Part shown: in pieces, positions 1-7,381 of the stretch | How the letters are laid out: each line of letters starts with the position of its first letter | Numbering within the stretch: the stretch's first letter is position 1 | NCBI RefSeq assembly: GCF_023016005.1 | Contig: NZ_JALKAZ010000001.1 | Coordinates: 806,001 to 870,000, forward strand | From: Erythrobacter sp. F6033 | Lineage (GTDB): Bacteria; Pseudomonadota; Alphaproteobacteria; Sphingomonadales; Sphingomonadaceae | DNA: 64,000 nucleotides | Direction: 5' to 3' | Notes under the pieces: generated by a model | What the model was told of the DNA's origin: nothing | The model's input: only the letters and a program-made list of their open reading frames with translations | The model's database searches: none | Program-made: the position numbers and the translations under genes

Positions 1-1026
1 GCGATGGCTGCTCTCTATCCGCAGTTGGACGTCGAGTTTGTCGGATCGGAATTGCTGCCGTTCGATCATGGACTGGATCTGGTACAGTCTTATGCGGACA
101 TGCCGCTTCGTGGCTTGGCCAATCTGTACTGGGGTAGGGAGATCGATCACAAGTGCCTCCAATCAGGTCGCAACGTGATGCTCACCGGTTCAAGTGGAAA
201 TGCGACGCTGAGTTTCGCGATGAAATCGATGATTTTCGGGAAGCTTTTTCGGAAGGGACAGTGGCTTCGACTCCTGAAAGAGCATCACCTTTCTTATCAT
301 GGCAATGTCCCGGGACCCTTTTCCTATCTCAAGCGATTGACACGCCAGGCCATTTTGCCAAACGCGCCAGATTCACTGTTCGGTCTCTATGCACGCCATA
401 GAGCGCCGGACAAAGGCAAGGGCTTCCACGCTTTCTCTGCAATCAATCCCGACTATGCGGAAGAGATGGGGGTACGGGAAAGAATGGCAGAATTTGGTTG
501 GGATGACGGCTACCGGCTCCCAAAAGACCGGAAAGAAATGATGCGCATTATGGCGGAGCGTGGAGGCCGTGAAGAGGCGTCTGCACTGGTTGAGCCCTAC
601 AAAGCAGCAGCCGGAACGGTGACGAGAGACCCGCTTGGTGATCGCAAGATTGTCGAATTTTGCTATGCGATCCCGGATGATCAGTTTTGCAAAGACGGCA
701 CCGATCGCAGGCTGATCAAGCGCATGATGGCGGACAAACTTCCGTCCGAGGTTTTGAACGCACCGCGCGGTGAGCAGTCAGCTGATTGGCACGGCAGGAT
801 GGGCCTGGACATCGAACGGATCGACTCTGAACTGGATCGGCTTTCCGATGATCCCATGATGGCCAAACGGCTTGATCTAAAGCGGCTCAGGAAGCTTACG
901 AAAAACTGGCCAGAGAAAACTCCGGTCTCGCAATCTGAATTCTCCGAACACCTGATTGCGCGATATGCCATCGGTCGCGCGATTTCCGTAGCGCGTTTCA
1001 TAAATCAGGTGGAGGGCAAGAACTAG
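1..1026 (+). CDS. Asparagine synthase-like lasso peptide cyclase, 3' part (5' end outside window)
   Basis: C-terminal part of an asparagine-synthetase-like ATP-dependent macrolactam synthetase. The frame is open to base 1, so the ATG at 4 is probably internal; the glutaminase-like and PPi-loop regions would lie outside the window. Visible are the LTGSSGNATLS stretch (residues 60-70 from the ATG), matching LTGxGGN in lasso cyclases and the GGDE region of AsnB, and the family signature RDPLGDRKIVEF (about 208-219), a degenerate form of the D-P-L-x-D-x-x-x-x-E pattern, followed by K-D-G-x-x-R-x-L-I-K. Inferred role: activating an Asp or Glu side chain to form the lasso ring. The class is supported by the HPrK-like and PqqD genes downstream. 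An ordinary AsnB is less likely. Confidence 0.78.
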   Translation, partial: AMAALYPQLDVEFVGSELLPFDHGLDLVQSYADMPLRGLANLYWGREIDHKCLQSGRNVMLTGSSGNATLSFAMKSMIFGKLFRKGQWLRLLKEHHLSYHGNVPGPFSYLKRLTRQAILPNAPDSLFGLYARHRAPDKGKGFHAFSAINPDYAEEMGVRERMAEFGWDDGYRLPKDRKEMMRIMAERGGREEASALVEPYKAAAGTVTRDPLGDRKIVEFCYAIPDDQFCKDGTDRRLIKRMMADKLPSEVLNAPRGEQSADWHGRMGLDIERIDSELDRLSDDPMMAKRLDLKRLRKLTKNWPEKTPVSQSEFSEHLIARYAIGRAISVARFINQVEGKN

Positions 1027-1093
1027 CCCGTCACCAGCGCTTTGAAATGACGTGAGTCCACGGTCTGAGCTTGATGCCACCTGCGGCCTATAA

Positions 1094-1273
1094 GCTCTCG
1101 CGCGGTATCAAAAAAGTGTCCAAGTTTTCACATTGCAGTTGTTCGAAATCCTTATTGGAATCCACGTTGTGGCGGGGTCGGTAGGTCTGCTCGCGTTTTG
1201 GTTGCCAATTCTGACCGGCAAAGGCTCGCGGCCCCACCGTAAATGGGGTCGGATTAGTCCGCTGGGCACCTGA
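1094..1273 (+). pseudogene. Fragment of a DUF2306-like membrane protein
   Basis: This lies in the 362-base gap between the cyclase and the nucleotidyltransferase. The + frame is open from the TAA at 1091 to the TGA at 1271 and encodes a hydrophobic stretch (HVVAGSVGLLAFWLPIL) followed by TGKGSRPHRKWGRI. The K-G-x-x-x-H-R-x-x-G-R pattern after a first membrane helix is typical of the DUF2306 N-terminus. There is no convincing start codon or Shine-Dalgarno site, and the frame stops where the rest of the protein should continue. I read it as a gene relic. No other gene is visible in the gap. Confidence 0.4.
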
Positions 1274-1388
1274 AGAGGTTTTCTACCCTCTCGTTTGGGC
1301 TGGTCCAAGCGTGATCGGCGTCGGGTTGATAATCTAATTCACGATTTTGACACAGCCTAAGGATCGTCCCGCTACATCGAACTAGGCA

Positions 1389-2576
1389 TTATGAGCGTAC
1401 TTTCCTGATTGCCCACAGGACCGGGCGAAGCGGGTAGTAAAGCCAATCCAGGGTCTTGGGTAATGGCAGCGCCAGAACATCTGGCAGCGCGCGCATGTGT
1501 GCGATCGTGCCCCGTATCGCTTGCGCAGAACCGCCATAGAGAACTGAGCGAACGTGTGTTTGGCGTCGAATTCGAGCAACTGCATCGCGCGAAGAAGCCG
1601 ATCTGTACGGGGTTAGCATCCGTTCAATAGGGAAAGCCAAGAACTCAGGCTCGTCTATCTCCTCGATTGTGCGGCTCAATTCTGCGGGAGGCGGCTTGCC
1701 CCACAGGATATCACGTAAGCCGAGAGCCTGAAGCACCGAGGGACCACAGCCAAGCTCTTTGGCTCTCGCGTACCAGTCAATGATAACCCGCTCCGAGCTA
1801 TCACCGATCAGCGCATTGATATCGGCCAACCATTTGAGCCGGCTCCAATCGGTAAGCGCGCCATGCACGCAAAGATAAGCAAACTGTTCCGCTTCACCGA
1901 GAACAGCAATCTCACCCGCATTGCCAAAACCAGTTTTCCGCATGTTGCTAAGCGGATCAAAATTGGAAAAGGCATCTGGAAAATCGACCATCTTCCAATG
2001 CAGGTCGACCGCGACATTGCTGTCGTTTTGAAGGGTGATCTCTTTGAAATGACGAACCACACAGCGTGTTTGCCGCTGGGTCAAATTCGTACCGTTCTCA
2101 ACCAGTCTAAATCCTTCTTTCGCCAAAATCTGGACCGATTTCCATGCGTTTTCCGGCGCGATCAAAAGGTCTATATCGCCGCTGCGCCTGATCGCTTGAG
2201 ACCTATATAGCTGCTCGGACAGGGGAAGGCCCTTCAATACGATATTCAGAACGCCGTTTTCATTTAACAGGGCATGCAGCTTGCTTGTCATGTGCGATTG
2301 CAAAAGGTTGCGCAGCACTCTCCCACTCTCAATACCCCGCCATTCCTGACGGATATCGGCAGGTACATCACGGCAATCCTTTAGGCGGTCATATGCAAAA
2401 CCCTCGACGTGGTGCCGGACTGCTTCTGAATGGAATGCGGTCCAGTCTTTGATCGTTTGCAGTCGTTCCTGAACCTGTGCCTTTGAAGAGGCGGTTTTCG
2501 GCCGATCACAACATGCTGCAAGCAGTCGCAATTCAGCGGAAACTTCGAGCCTTTGAGGATGATTGTCACTGAGCAT
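1389..2576 (-). CDS. Nucleotidyltransferase family protein of lasso/RiPP clusters
   Basis: A 395-residue protein of the NTP_transf_5 type (PF14907). The fold's signatures are LKG at 114-116 followed by RRSGDIDLLI at 131-139, which supplies the metal-binding D-x-D of the polymerase-beta superfamily. DLHWK and WSRLKWLADINALI further on are also family-typical. Such proteins recur in lasso peptide clusters that carry an HPr-kinase-like gene; in one studied case (pseudomycoidin) the NTase was linked to modification of the phosphorylated peptide. The gene diverges from the kinase operon (147 bases between starts) and converges on the cyclase. Start is the first ATG. The role here, transferring a nucleotide or sugar group to the peptide, is inference. 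Confidence 0.75.
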   Translation of the reverse strand: MLSDNHPQRLEVSAELRLLAACCDRPKTASSKAQVQERLQTIKDWTAFHSEAVRHHVEGFAYDRLKDCRDVPADIRQEWRGIESGRVLRNLLQSHMTSKLHALLNENGVLNIVLKGLPLSEQLYRSQAIRRSGDIDLLIAPENAWKSVQILAKEGFRLVENGTNLTQRQTRCVVRHFKEITLQNDSNVAVDLHWKMVDFPDAFSNFDPLSNMRKTGFGNAGEIAVLGEAEQFAYLCVHGALTDWSRLKWLADINALIGDSSERVIIDWYARAKELGCGPSVLQALGLRDILWGKPPPAELSRTIEEIDEPEFLAFPIERMLTPYRSASSRDAVARIRRQTHVRSVLYGGSAQAIRGTIAHMRALPDVLALPLPKTLDWLYYPLRPVLWAIRKVRS

Positions 2577-2723
2577 GTTTATTCGACTGCCTAGGCTTGC
2601 CTGCTGTTCACCGCAATGGCATCACGTCGCTATGGCGGGTATTGTGAATTATCGGGCGCGCGGGCTGTCTCTCAGCGCAGAGCTGCTCGTTCAAAGCGGG
2701 CAACCACTAACTAATTTCGCGCA

Positions 2724-3641
2724 ATGAAATTCCCGTTCACAATCAAATCCGACATTGAATTGGGCCATCGAAGCACAGCTTTGGTGGTTGACCGCGATGC
2801 GGATGTGATAATCCGCGAGGGCGACGTACCTGATGCAATTGAATCCAAACTTGATGGAGCAGCATTCCAGATCAAGCGCGGTGAATTTTTGCACAACATT
2901 CCTGATGGCAGCAGCCTGTATGTGAATGACGGCCGCGAGATCATTTATCGCCGTGGTCCGCAAACAACGGACCGCGATCTCGCGCTCTTCATCCTCGGAT
3001 CAGCATGGGGTGCGGTTTGTTACCAGCGGGGCCTGATACCGATCCACGCCAGCGCCAACATTGCCGATGGCAAAATCGTGGCCTTCACCGGTCATTCGGG
3101 TGCAGGCAAATCGACGCTAGCAGCAAATTTGGCGGTGCGAGGATATAGTTTTTTCACAGATGACACGCTGATTTTCGATCAAACCTCCAACGCTGCCGAA
3201 GCGATATGCTTTGCTGGCCAGAAACAATTGAAGCTTTGGCGAGACGCGATCGAGGTGACAGGCGCGACGGCTTTGCATCCCGTCCGGCAAGACGAGACAG
3301 TCGACAAGCATTTCGCAGTGCCCCCATCGCCAAGCGATTTGATCGCGGCGCCGCTCGATAGACTGTTTGTAATCACGCGTTCCCGTAACGATGCCAAAGA
3401 ACCGAATACCATTGTGAATCTCAAAGGGTCGGAGGCTTTGCTCGCCATTCGGGCAAATCTTTACAGACCGCATTACGCCGAGATACTGATGGGGCGCAGT
3501 GCTCTGTTCCTCGGTCTCAAACAGCTTGCGGATAAGGTGAAGGTCGCGCGCTTTGTCCGGCAAACAGGCGAAGAAAACTACGACGCAGCCCTGGACTATA
3601 TCAGCGCGGCGATTGGTCCCGCTTCTGCTAACGCGATTTAA
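2724..3641 (+). CDS. HPr kinase/phosphorylase-like protein, candidate lasso peptide kinase
   Basis: A 305-residue protein with the P-loop GHSGAGKST at 123-131, the D-D pair at 146-147 (FTDDTLI) and a C-terminal HPrK-like fold. The N-terminal sensor domain of true HPr kinase is absent and replaced by about 110 unrelated residues. This architecture matches kinases that phosphorylate the C-terminal Ser of lasso peptides (PadeK, ThcoK and SyanK types). The first in-frame ATG after the stop at 2712 is used, without a clear Shine-Dalgarno site. The stop overlaps the sulfotransferase ATG by one base, so the two are translationally coupled. A role in cell-wall or carbon regulation is unlikely, since no HPr gene is adjacent. 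Confidence 0.78.
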   Translation: MKFPFTIKSDIELGHRSTALVVDRDADVIIREGDVPDAIESKLDGAAFQIKRGEFLHNIPDGSSLYVNDGREIIYRRGPQTTDRDLALFILGSAWGAVCYQRGLIPIHASANIADGKIVAFTGHSGAGKSTLAANLAVRGYSFFTDDTLIFDQTSNAAEAICFAGQKQLKLWRDAIEVTGATALHPVRQDETVDKHFAVPPSPSDLIAAPLDRLFVITRSRNDAKEPNTIVNLKGSEALLAIRANLYRPHYAEILMGRSALFLGLKQLADKVKVARFVRQTGEENYDAALDYISAAIGPASANAI

Positions 3642-4501
3642 TGGAAGCTGGTGAAATCGTCTGGCTGGCAAGCTATCCCAAATCGGGCAACACTTGGGTC
3701 CGCATCTTATTGTCCAATTTGCTTGGCCTGAAAGCCGTTTCGGATGATGATGGAATCTCGCCAGCTGGCGGTATGACCAGCGATCGCCGAATGTTCGAGC
3801 ATTATACTGGCGTCAATTCGTATGAGCTTACTAAAGCAGAAATCGACCTGCTGCGCCCCAGTGTCTATCGCGAAGCAGCACGCAATTCGACTGGCATCTT
3901 TCTCATCAAGGCTCATGATGCATTTCGCAGGTTGCCCGACAACCAGCCATGCTTCCCTGCAAACTGTTCGCGCGGTGTGCTCCTCATGGTTCGTGACCCG
4001 CTGGATGTAGCCATATCCTACGCGCACCATAGCGGCGAAGATGACCTTGAAAAGGAAGTCGCGGGTATGAACGATCCGCAAAGGTTTCTCGGAGGTGGGG
4101 AGAAGGAACAGCTCCACCAATTCATGGGCGATTGGTCAGCGCATTATCGCAGTTGGATACAACAGAATGATATTCCGGTATGCGTTGTGCGTTATGAGGA
4201 TCTACAAGTTGACGCTGCGCGAGAGCTGAAGAAGATCGTGAAATTCATCGGTATCAAACCGCCTGAATGCGCGCTGTCGATCGAACAAGCCGTGGAAGCA
4301 TCGCGGTTTGACCGATTGCAGAAAATCGAAAGCGCAAAAGGTTTTCAGGAGCGGCCTGCCGTGGCCGACCGCTTTTTCCGGTCAGGACGATCTGGTGAAG
4401 GACGAGAGACAATGCCTGATCGTTTACAACGTGAATTGATTGCCTATCACGGCGAAGTGATGAGAGAATTGGGATATCTTGAGGAGCATAAAAGTGAATG
4501 A
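3641..4501 (+). CDS. Sulfotransferase domain protein
   Basis: A 286-residue cytosolic-type sulfotransferase (PF00685). The 5'-phosphosulfate loop SYPKSGNTW is at 11-19, the likely catalytic His lies in KAHD (90-93), and the 3'-phosphate motif VRDPLDVAISY is at 117-127. The C-terminal FFRSGRSGEGRE stretch takes the place of the usual G-x-x-G-x-x-K PAPS-binding loop. It overlaps the kinase gene by one base and the PqqD gene by eight, so it belongs to the same transcript. Inferred role: PAPS-dependent sulfation of the RiPP product, or of a group added by the kinase or nucleotidyltransferase. A separate role in polysaccharide sulfation cannot be excluded. Confidence 0.85.
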   Translation: MEAGEIVWLASYPKSGNTWVRILLSNLLGLKAVSDDDGISPAGGMTSDRRMFEHYTGVNSYELTKAEIDLLRPSVYREAARNSTGIFLIKAHDAFRRLPDNQPCFPANCSRGVLLMVRDPLDVAISYAHHSGEDDLEKEVAGMNDPQRFLGGGEKEQLHQFMGDWSAHYRSWIQQNDIPVCVVRYEDLQVDAARELKKIVKFIGIKPPECALSIEQAVEASRFDRLQKIESAKGFQERPAVADRFFRSGRSGEGRETMPDRLQRELIAYHGEVMRELGYLEEHKSE

Positions 4502-4784
4502 GACGGCAGCGATTTTGCTGGATCAAACAGTGTCCAAATCTGACAGCTTTGTCGAAAGCGGCATCGATGACGAGGCCGTTTTGATGAGCCTGCATGAGGG
4601 CAGCTTTTCTTCATTGACGCAAACCGGCCTGCGGATTTGGTCGATGATGGAGGATCCTATTCTCGTATCCGATATCTGCGCCCGACTTCTGGAAGAGTTC
4701 GACGTAGAAAAATCCGAATGCGAAGCCCAAACGATTGGCTTTTTGCAGAGCCTAAGGAACAAGGGTTTCATTGAAGTCAGTTAA
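4494..4784 (+). CDS. PqqD family RiPP recognition element
   Basis: A 96-residue protein with the PqqD (PF05402) winged-helix pattern: a beta-hairpin region ending in LDQT, then LNxTGxxIW in the form LTQTGLRIW, then a helix rich in acidic residues. Stand-alone PqqD proteins bind the leader peptide (lasso B1/RRE). I place the start at GTG 4494 because GAGGAG (4481-4486) sits seven bases upstream; an upstream in-frame TTG (4479) has no such site. The gene overlaps the sulfotransferase stop by eight bases. The expected partner, a B2 transglutaminase-like leader peptidase, is not in the window and may lie upstream. Confidence 0.82.
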   Translation: MNETAAILLDQTVSKSDSFVESGIDDEAVLMSLHEGSFSSLTQTGLRIWSMMEDPILVSDICARLLEEFDVEKSECEAQTIGFLQSLRNKGFIEVS

Positions 4785-4807
4785 GGCTTGGCTTCGCTGC
4801 AAAAAGA

Positions 4808-4835
4808 AGGGCGCAGCGATCTCTCGCTACGCCCT
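4808..4835. terminator. Bidirectional intrinsic terminator
   Basis: Inverted repeat AGGGCGCAGCGA / TCGCTACGCCCT with one mismatch and a four-base loop, between the converging PqqD gene and the first collar-domain gene. Read on the minus strand it is followed by TTCTTTTT, a good U-tract; on the plus strand only GTCTATTT follows. Confidence 0.75.
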
Positions 4836-4859
4836 GTCTATTTAGGCAGGCTTCCTGTG

Positions 4860-5471
4860 TTAGTTACGCGATGGGAAGATCCCATTTAGTGCAATACACC
4901 AACGCACTGTTTGAAAAGGTGAGACCTTGTTCACGGCGACGTTGCCTCCGGTGCTGTTGATCCGCACCGTATCAGGATGCATGTTGTTTACTGCTGGATC
5001 GCCATCCAGGTACGCATTCGTTCCTGTCGACTGAGCGAAGCCGTTCCGAACCGGTTGATTCGTGTCCGCTGGGCCTGGACTTGCAGCGACTGTACCTGTG
5101 TGCGCGTGCGACGGCAGGTTTGCCGCAACCAGAGTAAAGGATGGCGCCCCGCCTCGGCCACCAATTGGATAATTGCCAATGCCCGGACCATTGCCCTGGC
5201 TAACGGGACGCCGTCCACGCAAGTCTGGAAGAGCCAATGTTGTCCTGCCATCGCCACCGTAAGTCGTGCCGATAATCGCAAATAACGCAGTGTTCTGCGA
5301 AATCGGAAGCAGTTGTCCGCTCGCTTCGGCCCAACTTCGCGGGCAAAAATTTCCGCCAAAGGCCGAAACCTGTCCGATAAATTGTGTACCCGATTGCGCG
5401 TGCGCTGGCGTTGATACACTGACTGTCGCAGCCGCAATCGCCGCCGTTGCGGATAGTTTAAGAGTCTTCAT
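4860..5471 (-). CDS. Secreted phage tail-collar domain protein (paralogue 1)
   Basis: A 203-residue protein with a Sec signal peptide ending in AHAQ (about residue 26) and then a tail-collar domain (PF07484): G-Q-V-S-A-F-G-G-N-F-C-P, YGGDGRTTLALPDLRGR, and a collagen-like turn-rich C-terminus with LPSHAHTGTV. The start ATG at 5471 is chosen because GAGAGGA precedes it by about seven bases; a longer frame upstream lacks this site. Similar free-standing proteins are annotated as microcystin-dependent protein MdpB-like. No other phage genes are present, so this is an exported cellular protein, not a virion part. The next gene upstream (5526-6140) is a close paralogue in the same order. Confidence 0.85.
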   Translation of the reverse strand: MKTLKLSATAAIAAATVSVSTPAHAQSGTQFIGQVSAFGGNFCPRSWAEASGQLLPISQNTALFAIIGTTYGGDGRTTLALPDLRGRRPVSQGNGPGIGNYPIGGRGGAPSFTLVAANLPSHAHTGTVAASPGPADTNQPVRNGFAQSTGTNAYLDGDPAVNNMHPDTVRINSTGGNVAVNKVSPFQTVRWCIALNGIFPSRN

Positions 5472-5525
5472 ATTCGTGTCCTCTCGCAAAAGAAAAATGG
5501 ATAGCTTGCAATTCATTCAGCAAGC

Positions 5526-6140
5526 TCAGTTGCGAGACGGGAAAACACCTTGGGTTGCGATGCACCATTGCAGAGTCAAATACGGCGAAACCTTATTGAC
5601 TGATTGACTTCCGCCAGCTGCACTAATCCGAAGCAGATCGGGGTGCATGTTGTTGATTGCGGGGTCGCCATCCAGATACACGTTCGCACCGTTGGTCGAT
5701 CTTGCGAAGCTGTTACGTACTGGCTGGTTGGTGTCACCCGCGTTCGGGCTGGCTGCGACCGTACCGGTATGGCTGTGCGAAGGCATAGTAGCTTCAGTCA
5801 GTGTGAAGTTCGTAGAACCGCCCAACGAACCCTGTGTGTAGTTTGGGAGACCAGCGCCTGTCCCAGTTGAAATCGGAGCCCGACCGCGAAGGTCGGGTAG
5901 GCCGAATGTTGTCCGTCCATCGCCGCCATACATAGTGCCGAGCAGCGAAAACAAAGACTGGTTTGAGTTGATTGCGAGAATCGTTCCGTTGGTGGCCGCC
6001 CAACCACGAGGGCAGAAATTACCGCCGAACAGCATCATCTGGCCAAGCAATGGATCTGCTTGAGCCTTCACCGGTGCCGGTGTTGTCATCATGCCAGCTG
6101 CGATCATTGCGCTGGCTGCTAGAGTAGCTTTGATTTTCAT
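5526..6140 (-). CDS. Secreted phage tail-collar domain protein (paralogue 2)
   Basis: A 204-residue paralogue of the downstream gene. The signal peptide ends near VKAQA (about residue 27). It shares the collar core GGNFCPRGWA, MYGGDGRTTFGLPDLRGRAP and MPSHSHTGTVAASP, plus a conserved C-terminus NKVSPYLTLQWCIATQGVFPSRN-like tail. The Cys pair (N-F-C-P and Q-W-C-I) is retained in both copies and could form a disulfide in the periplasm. ATG 6140 has an AAGGGGGGAA purine tract upstream. The two genes are 54 bases apart and arose by tandem duplication. Function outside phages is unknown. Confidence 0.85.
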   Translation of the reverse strand: MKIKATLAASAMIAAGMMTTPAPVKAQADPLLGQMMLFGGNFCPRGWAATNGTILAINSNQSLFSLLGTMYGGDGRTTFGLPDLRGRAPISTGTGAGLPNYTQGSLGGSTNFTLTEATMPSHSHTGTVAASPNAGDTNQPVRNSFARSTNGANVYLDGDPAINNMHPDLLRISAAGGSQSVNKVSPYLTLQWCIATQGVFPSRN

Positions 6141-6263
6141 AAAATATTCCCCCCTTTTGGAAATAGGCTCGCGCCCTGCTTTCTTATTCACCTTCAAGAT
6201 TGATTGAGCAAGATTGAATGCAGTTTTTTTGTTTTCATCAGTCAACGTTCTTGTACGAAAAGA

Positions 6264-6818
6264 TTACTCACCTTGTGGGTAAAAGGGAGAGATTGTGTTT
6301 TGGAAATCCGTCGCGCTGCGAATGAAATTGGCGAATTCTGACACCAAATTGCCTTGCGCGGTGCCGAAGTCGGCGATGACATAGCGTACAATATAAGGTG
6401 AACCGTCTGGCAAGCGGCCCGCATTGATGGCTGGATTACCTTGCAGGTAACCTACGATAGCAGATTGGAATTCTTCATCAGAACCGCCTGCGGGCGCATC
6501 CCAAATCGACATCATATACATTGCTTTGCAATGCCTCGCGTCAGCCGCGTCATCTGTCTCGCAGGCTCTGAAGCTGATTTCGAAGCGCAGACCATTGGTG
6601 GCCGTTGCGATTAACTTCACATCCCCTTGGGGATCGGCGCCAGACATTTGATTGCCGGTAACGACCGCCAGCGCCGGAGAAACAGTTGTTTCATTGATCC
6701 GCTCAATCACTTCGGTTTGATCAATCGACTCAATTGGTTTCGGTTGAGCATGTGCAGCCGTTGCGAAAAGCGCTGTTGCTGCGATCGAAAGCGAACCGGC
6801 AGTTCGGAAGAAATTCAT
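6264..6818 (-). CDS. Secreted YbjN-domain protein
   Basis: A 184-residue protein with a signal peptide (MNFFRTAGSLSIAATALFATAAHAQ) and a mature part resembling the YbjN family (PF10722): GLRFEISFRACE, then YIVRYVIADFGTAQGNLVSEFANFI. YbjN domains have a chaperone-like fold similar to type III secretion chaperones; most are cytosolic, so an exported one is unusual. Start ATG 6818 follows AGAGGGG at six bases. It lies upstream of, and in the same direction as, the two collar-domain genes, which suggests co-expression. A chaperone role for those proteins is only a guess. It diverges from the DCC gene. Confidence 0.68.
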   Translation of the reverse strand: MNFFRTAGSLSIAATALFATAAHAQPKPIESIDQTEVIERINETTVSPALAVVTGNQMSGADPQGDVKLIATATNGLRFEISFRACETDDAADARHCKAMYMMSIWDAPAGGSDEEFQSAIVGYLQGNPAINAGRLPDGSPYIVRYVIADFGTAQGNLVSEFANFIRSATDFQNTISPFYPQGE

Positions 6819-6919
6819 TGTGTCCCCTCTGAGTAATTGTGGGCTAACCTGACCGATTACGCGCATCTTGTCACCAGCCTCTTGCTTGAATTCTTGTCGC
6901 GACGTCGCACATATTTGGG

Positions 6920-7303
6920 GTGCAAACATCACGCGCATCTTCGTCGTCGTCGCCAGTAAAGGTCTGGTATGATGGCGCATGCCCAATGTGCATGCGCGAA
7001 ATCGCGTTGATGCGAAGGCTGGACAGGAATTCGGCAATTGTATTCGTTGATGTGGCAGACGGTGCCGATCCGACCTGCCCGATTGATCAGAGCGAGTTGC
7101 TGGCGCGCTTTCATGCGGAAGAGAACGGCACGATCGTAAGCGGTGCCGCTGCTTTTGCTGTGATGTGGCGCCGCATTCCTTCCCTGCGGTGGCTCGGGTT
7201 GATCGCGCGGAGCAAAACTGTGCTCAGGGTCCTCGAATGGGGGTATATTCAACACCTCAAGATCCGTCCGCAATTGCAGAGCCTGCTGCGAAAGTTCGGT
7301 TGA
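6920..7303 (+). CDS. DCC family thiol-disulfide oxidoreductase-like protein (DUF393)
   Basis: A 127-residue protein of PF04134, named for its D-x-x-C-x-x-C start. WYDGACPMCMREIALMRRLD is at about residues 16-35, followed by FVDVADGA and a C-terminal region rich in L-x-x-R typical of the family. Members are predicted to have a thioredoxin-like fold; no specific reaction is established. GTG 6920 is the first start in frame, with only a weak purine stretch upstream. It precedes the 2-hydroxyacid oxidase gene by 78 bases in the same direction and may share its transcript. Confidence 0.75.
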   Translation: MQTSRASSSSSPVKVWYDGACPMCMREIALMRRLDRNSAIVFVDVADGADPTCPIDQSELLARFHAEENGTIVSGAAAFAVMWRRIPSLRWLGLIARSKTVLRVLEWGYIQHLKIRPQLQSLLRKFG

Positions 7304-7381
7304 AGGCAAACAATCCGCTTGCTCCGCCGGTGCAAAGTGGTTCACTCTTTGCGCAAGATAAAATGCGGGAGAGAATAAGCG

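Noticed and set aside
1108..1308. 66-residue minus-strand ORF in the gap beside the cyclase
   Set aside because: No ribosome site, no precursor features; it is antisense to the DUF2306-like relic.
2632..2727. 31-codon ORF whose stop overlaps the HPrK-like ATG (ATGA), considered as a lasso precursor
   Set aside because: It lacks the leader pattern (Y-x-x-P-x-L-x-x-x-G and penultimate Thr), a core starting with Gly and a ring Asp/Glu at position 7-9, and has no ribosome site. It might still be a coupling peptide.
4860..6140. Prophage remnant suggested by tail-collar domains
   Set aside because: Both proteins have signal peptides and no other phage genes, integrase or att repeats are nearby.
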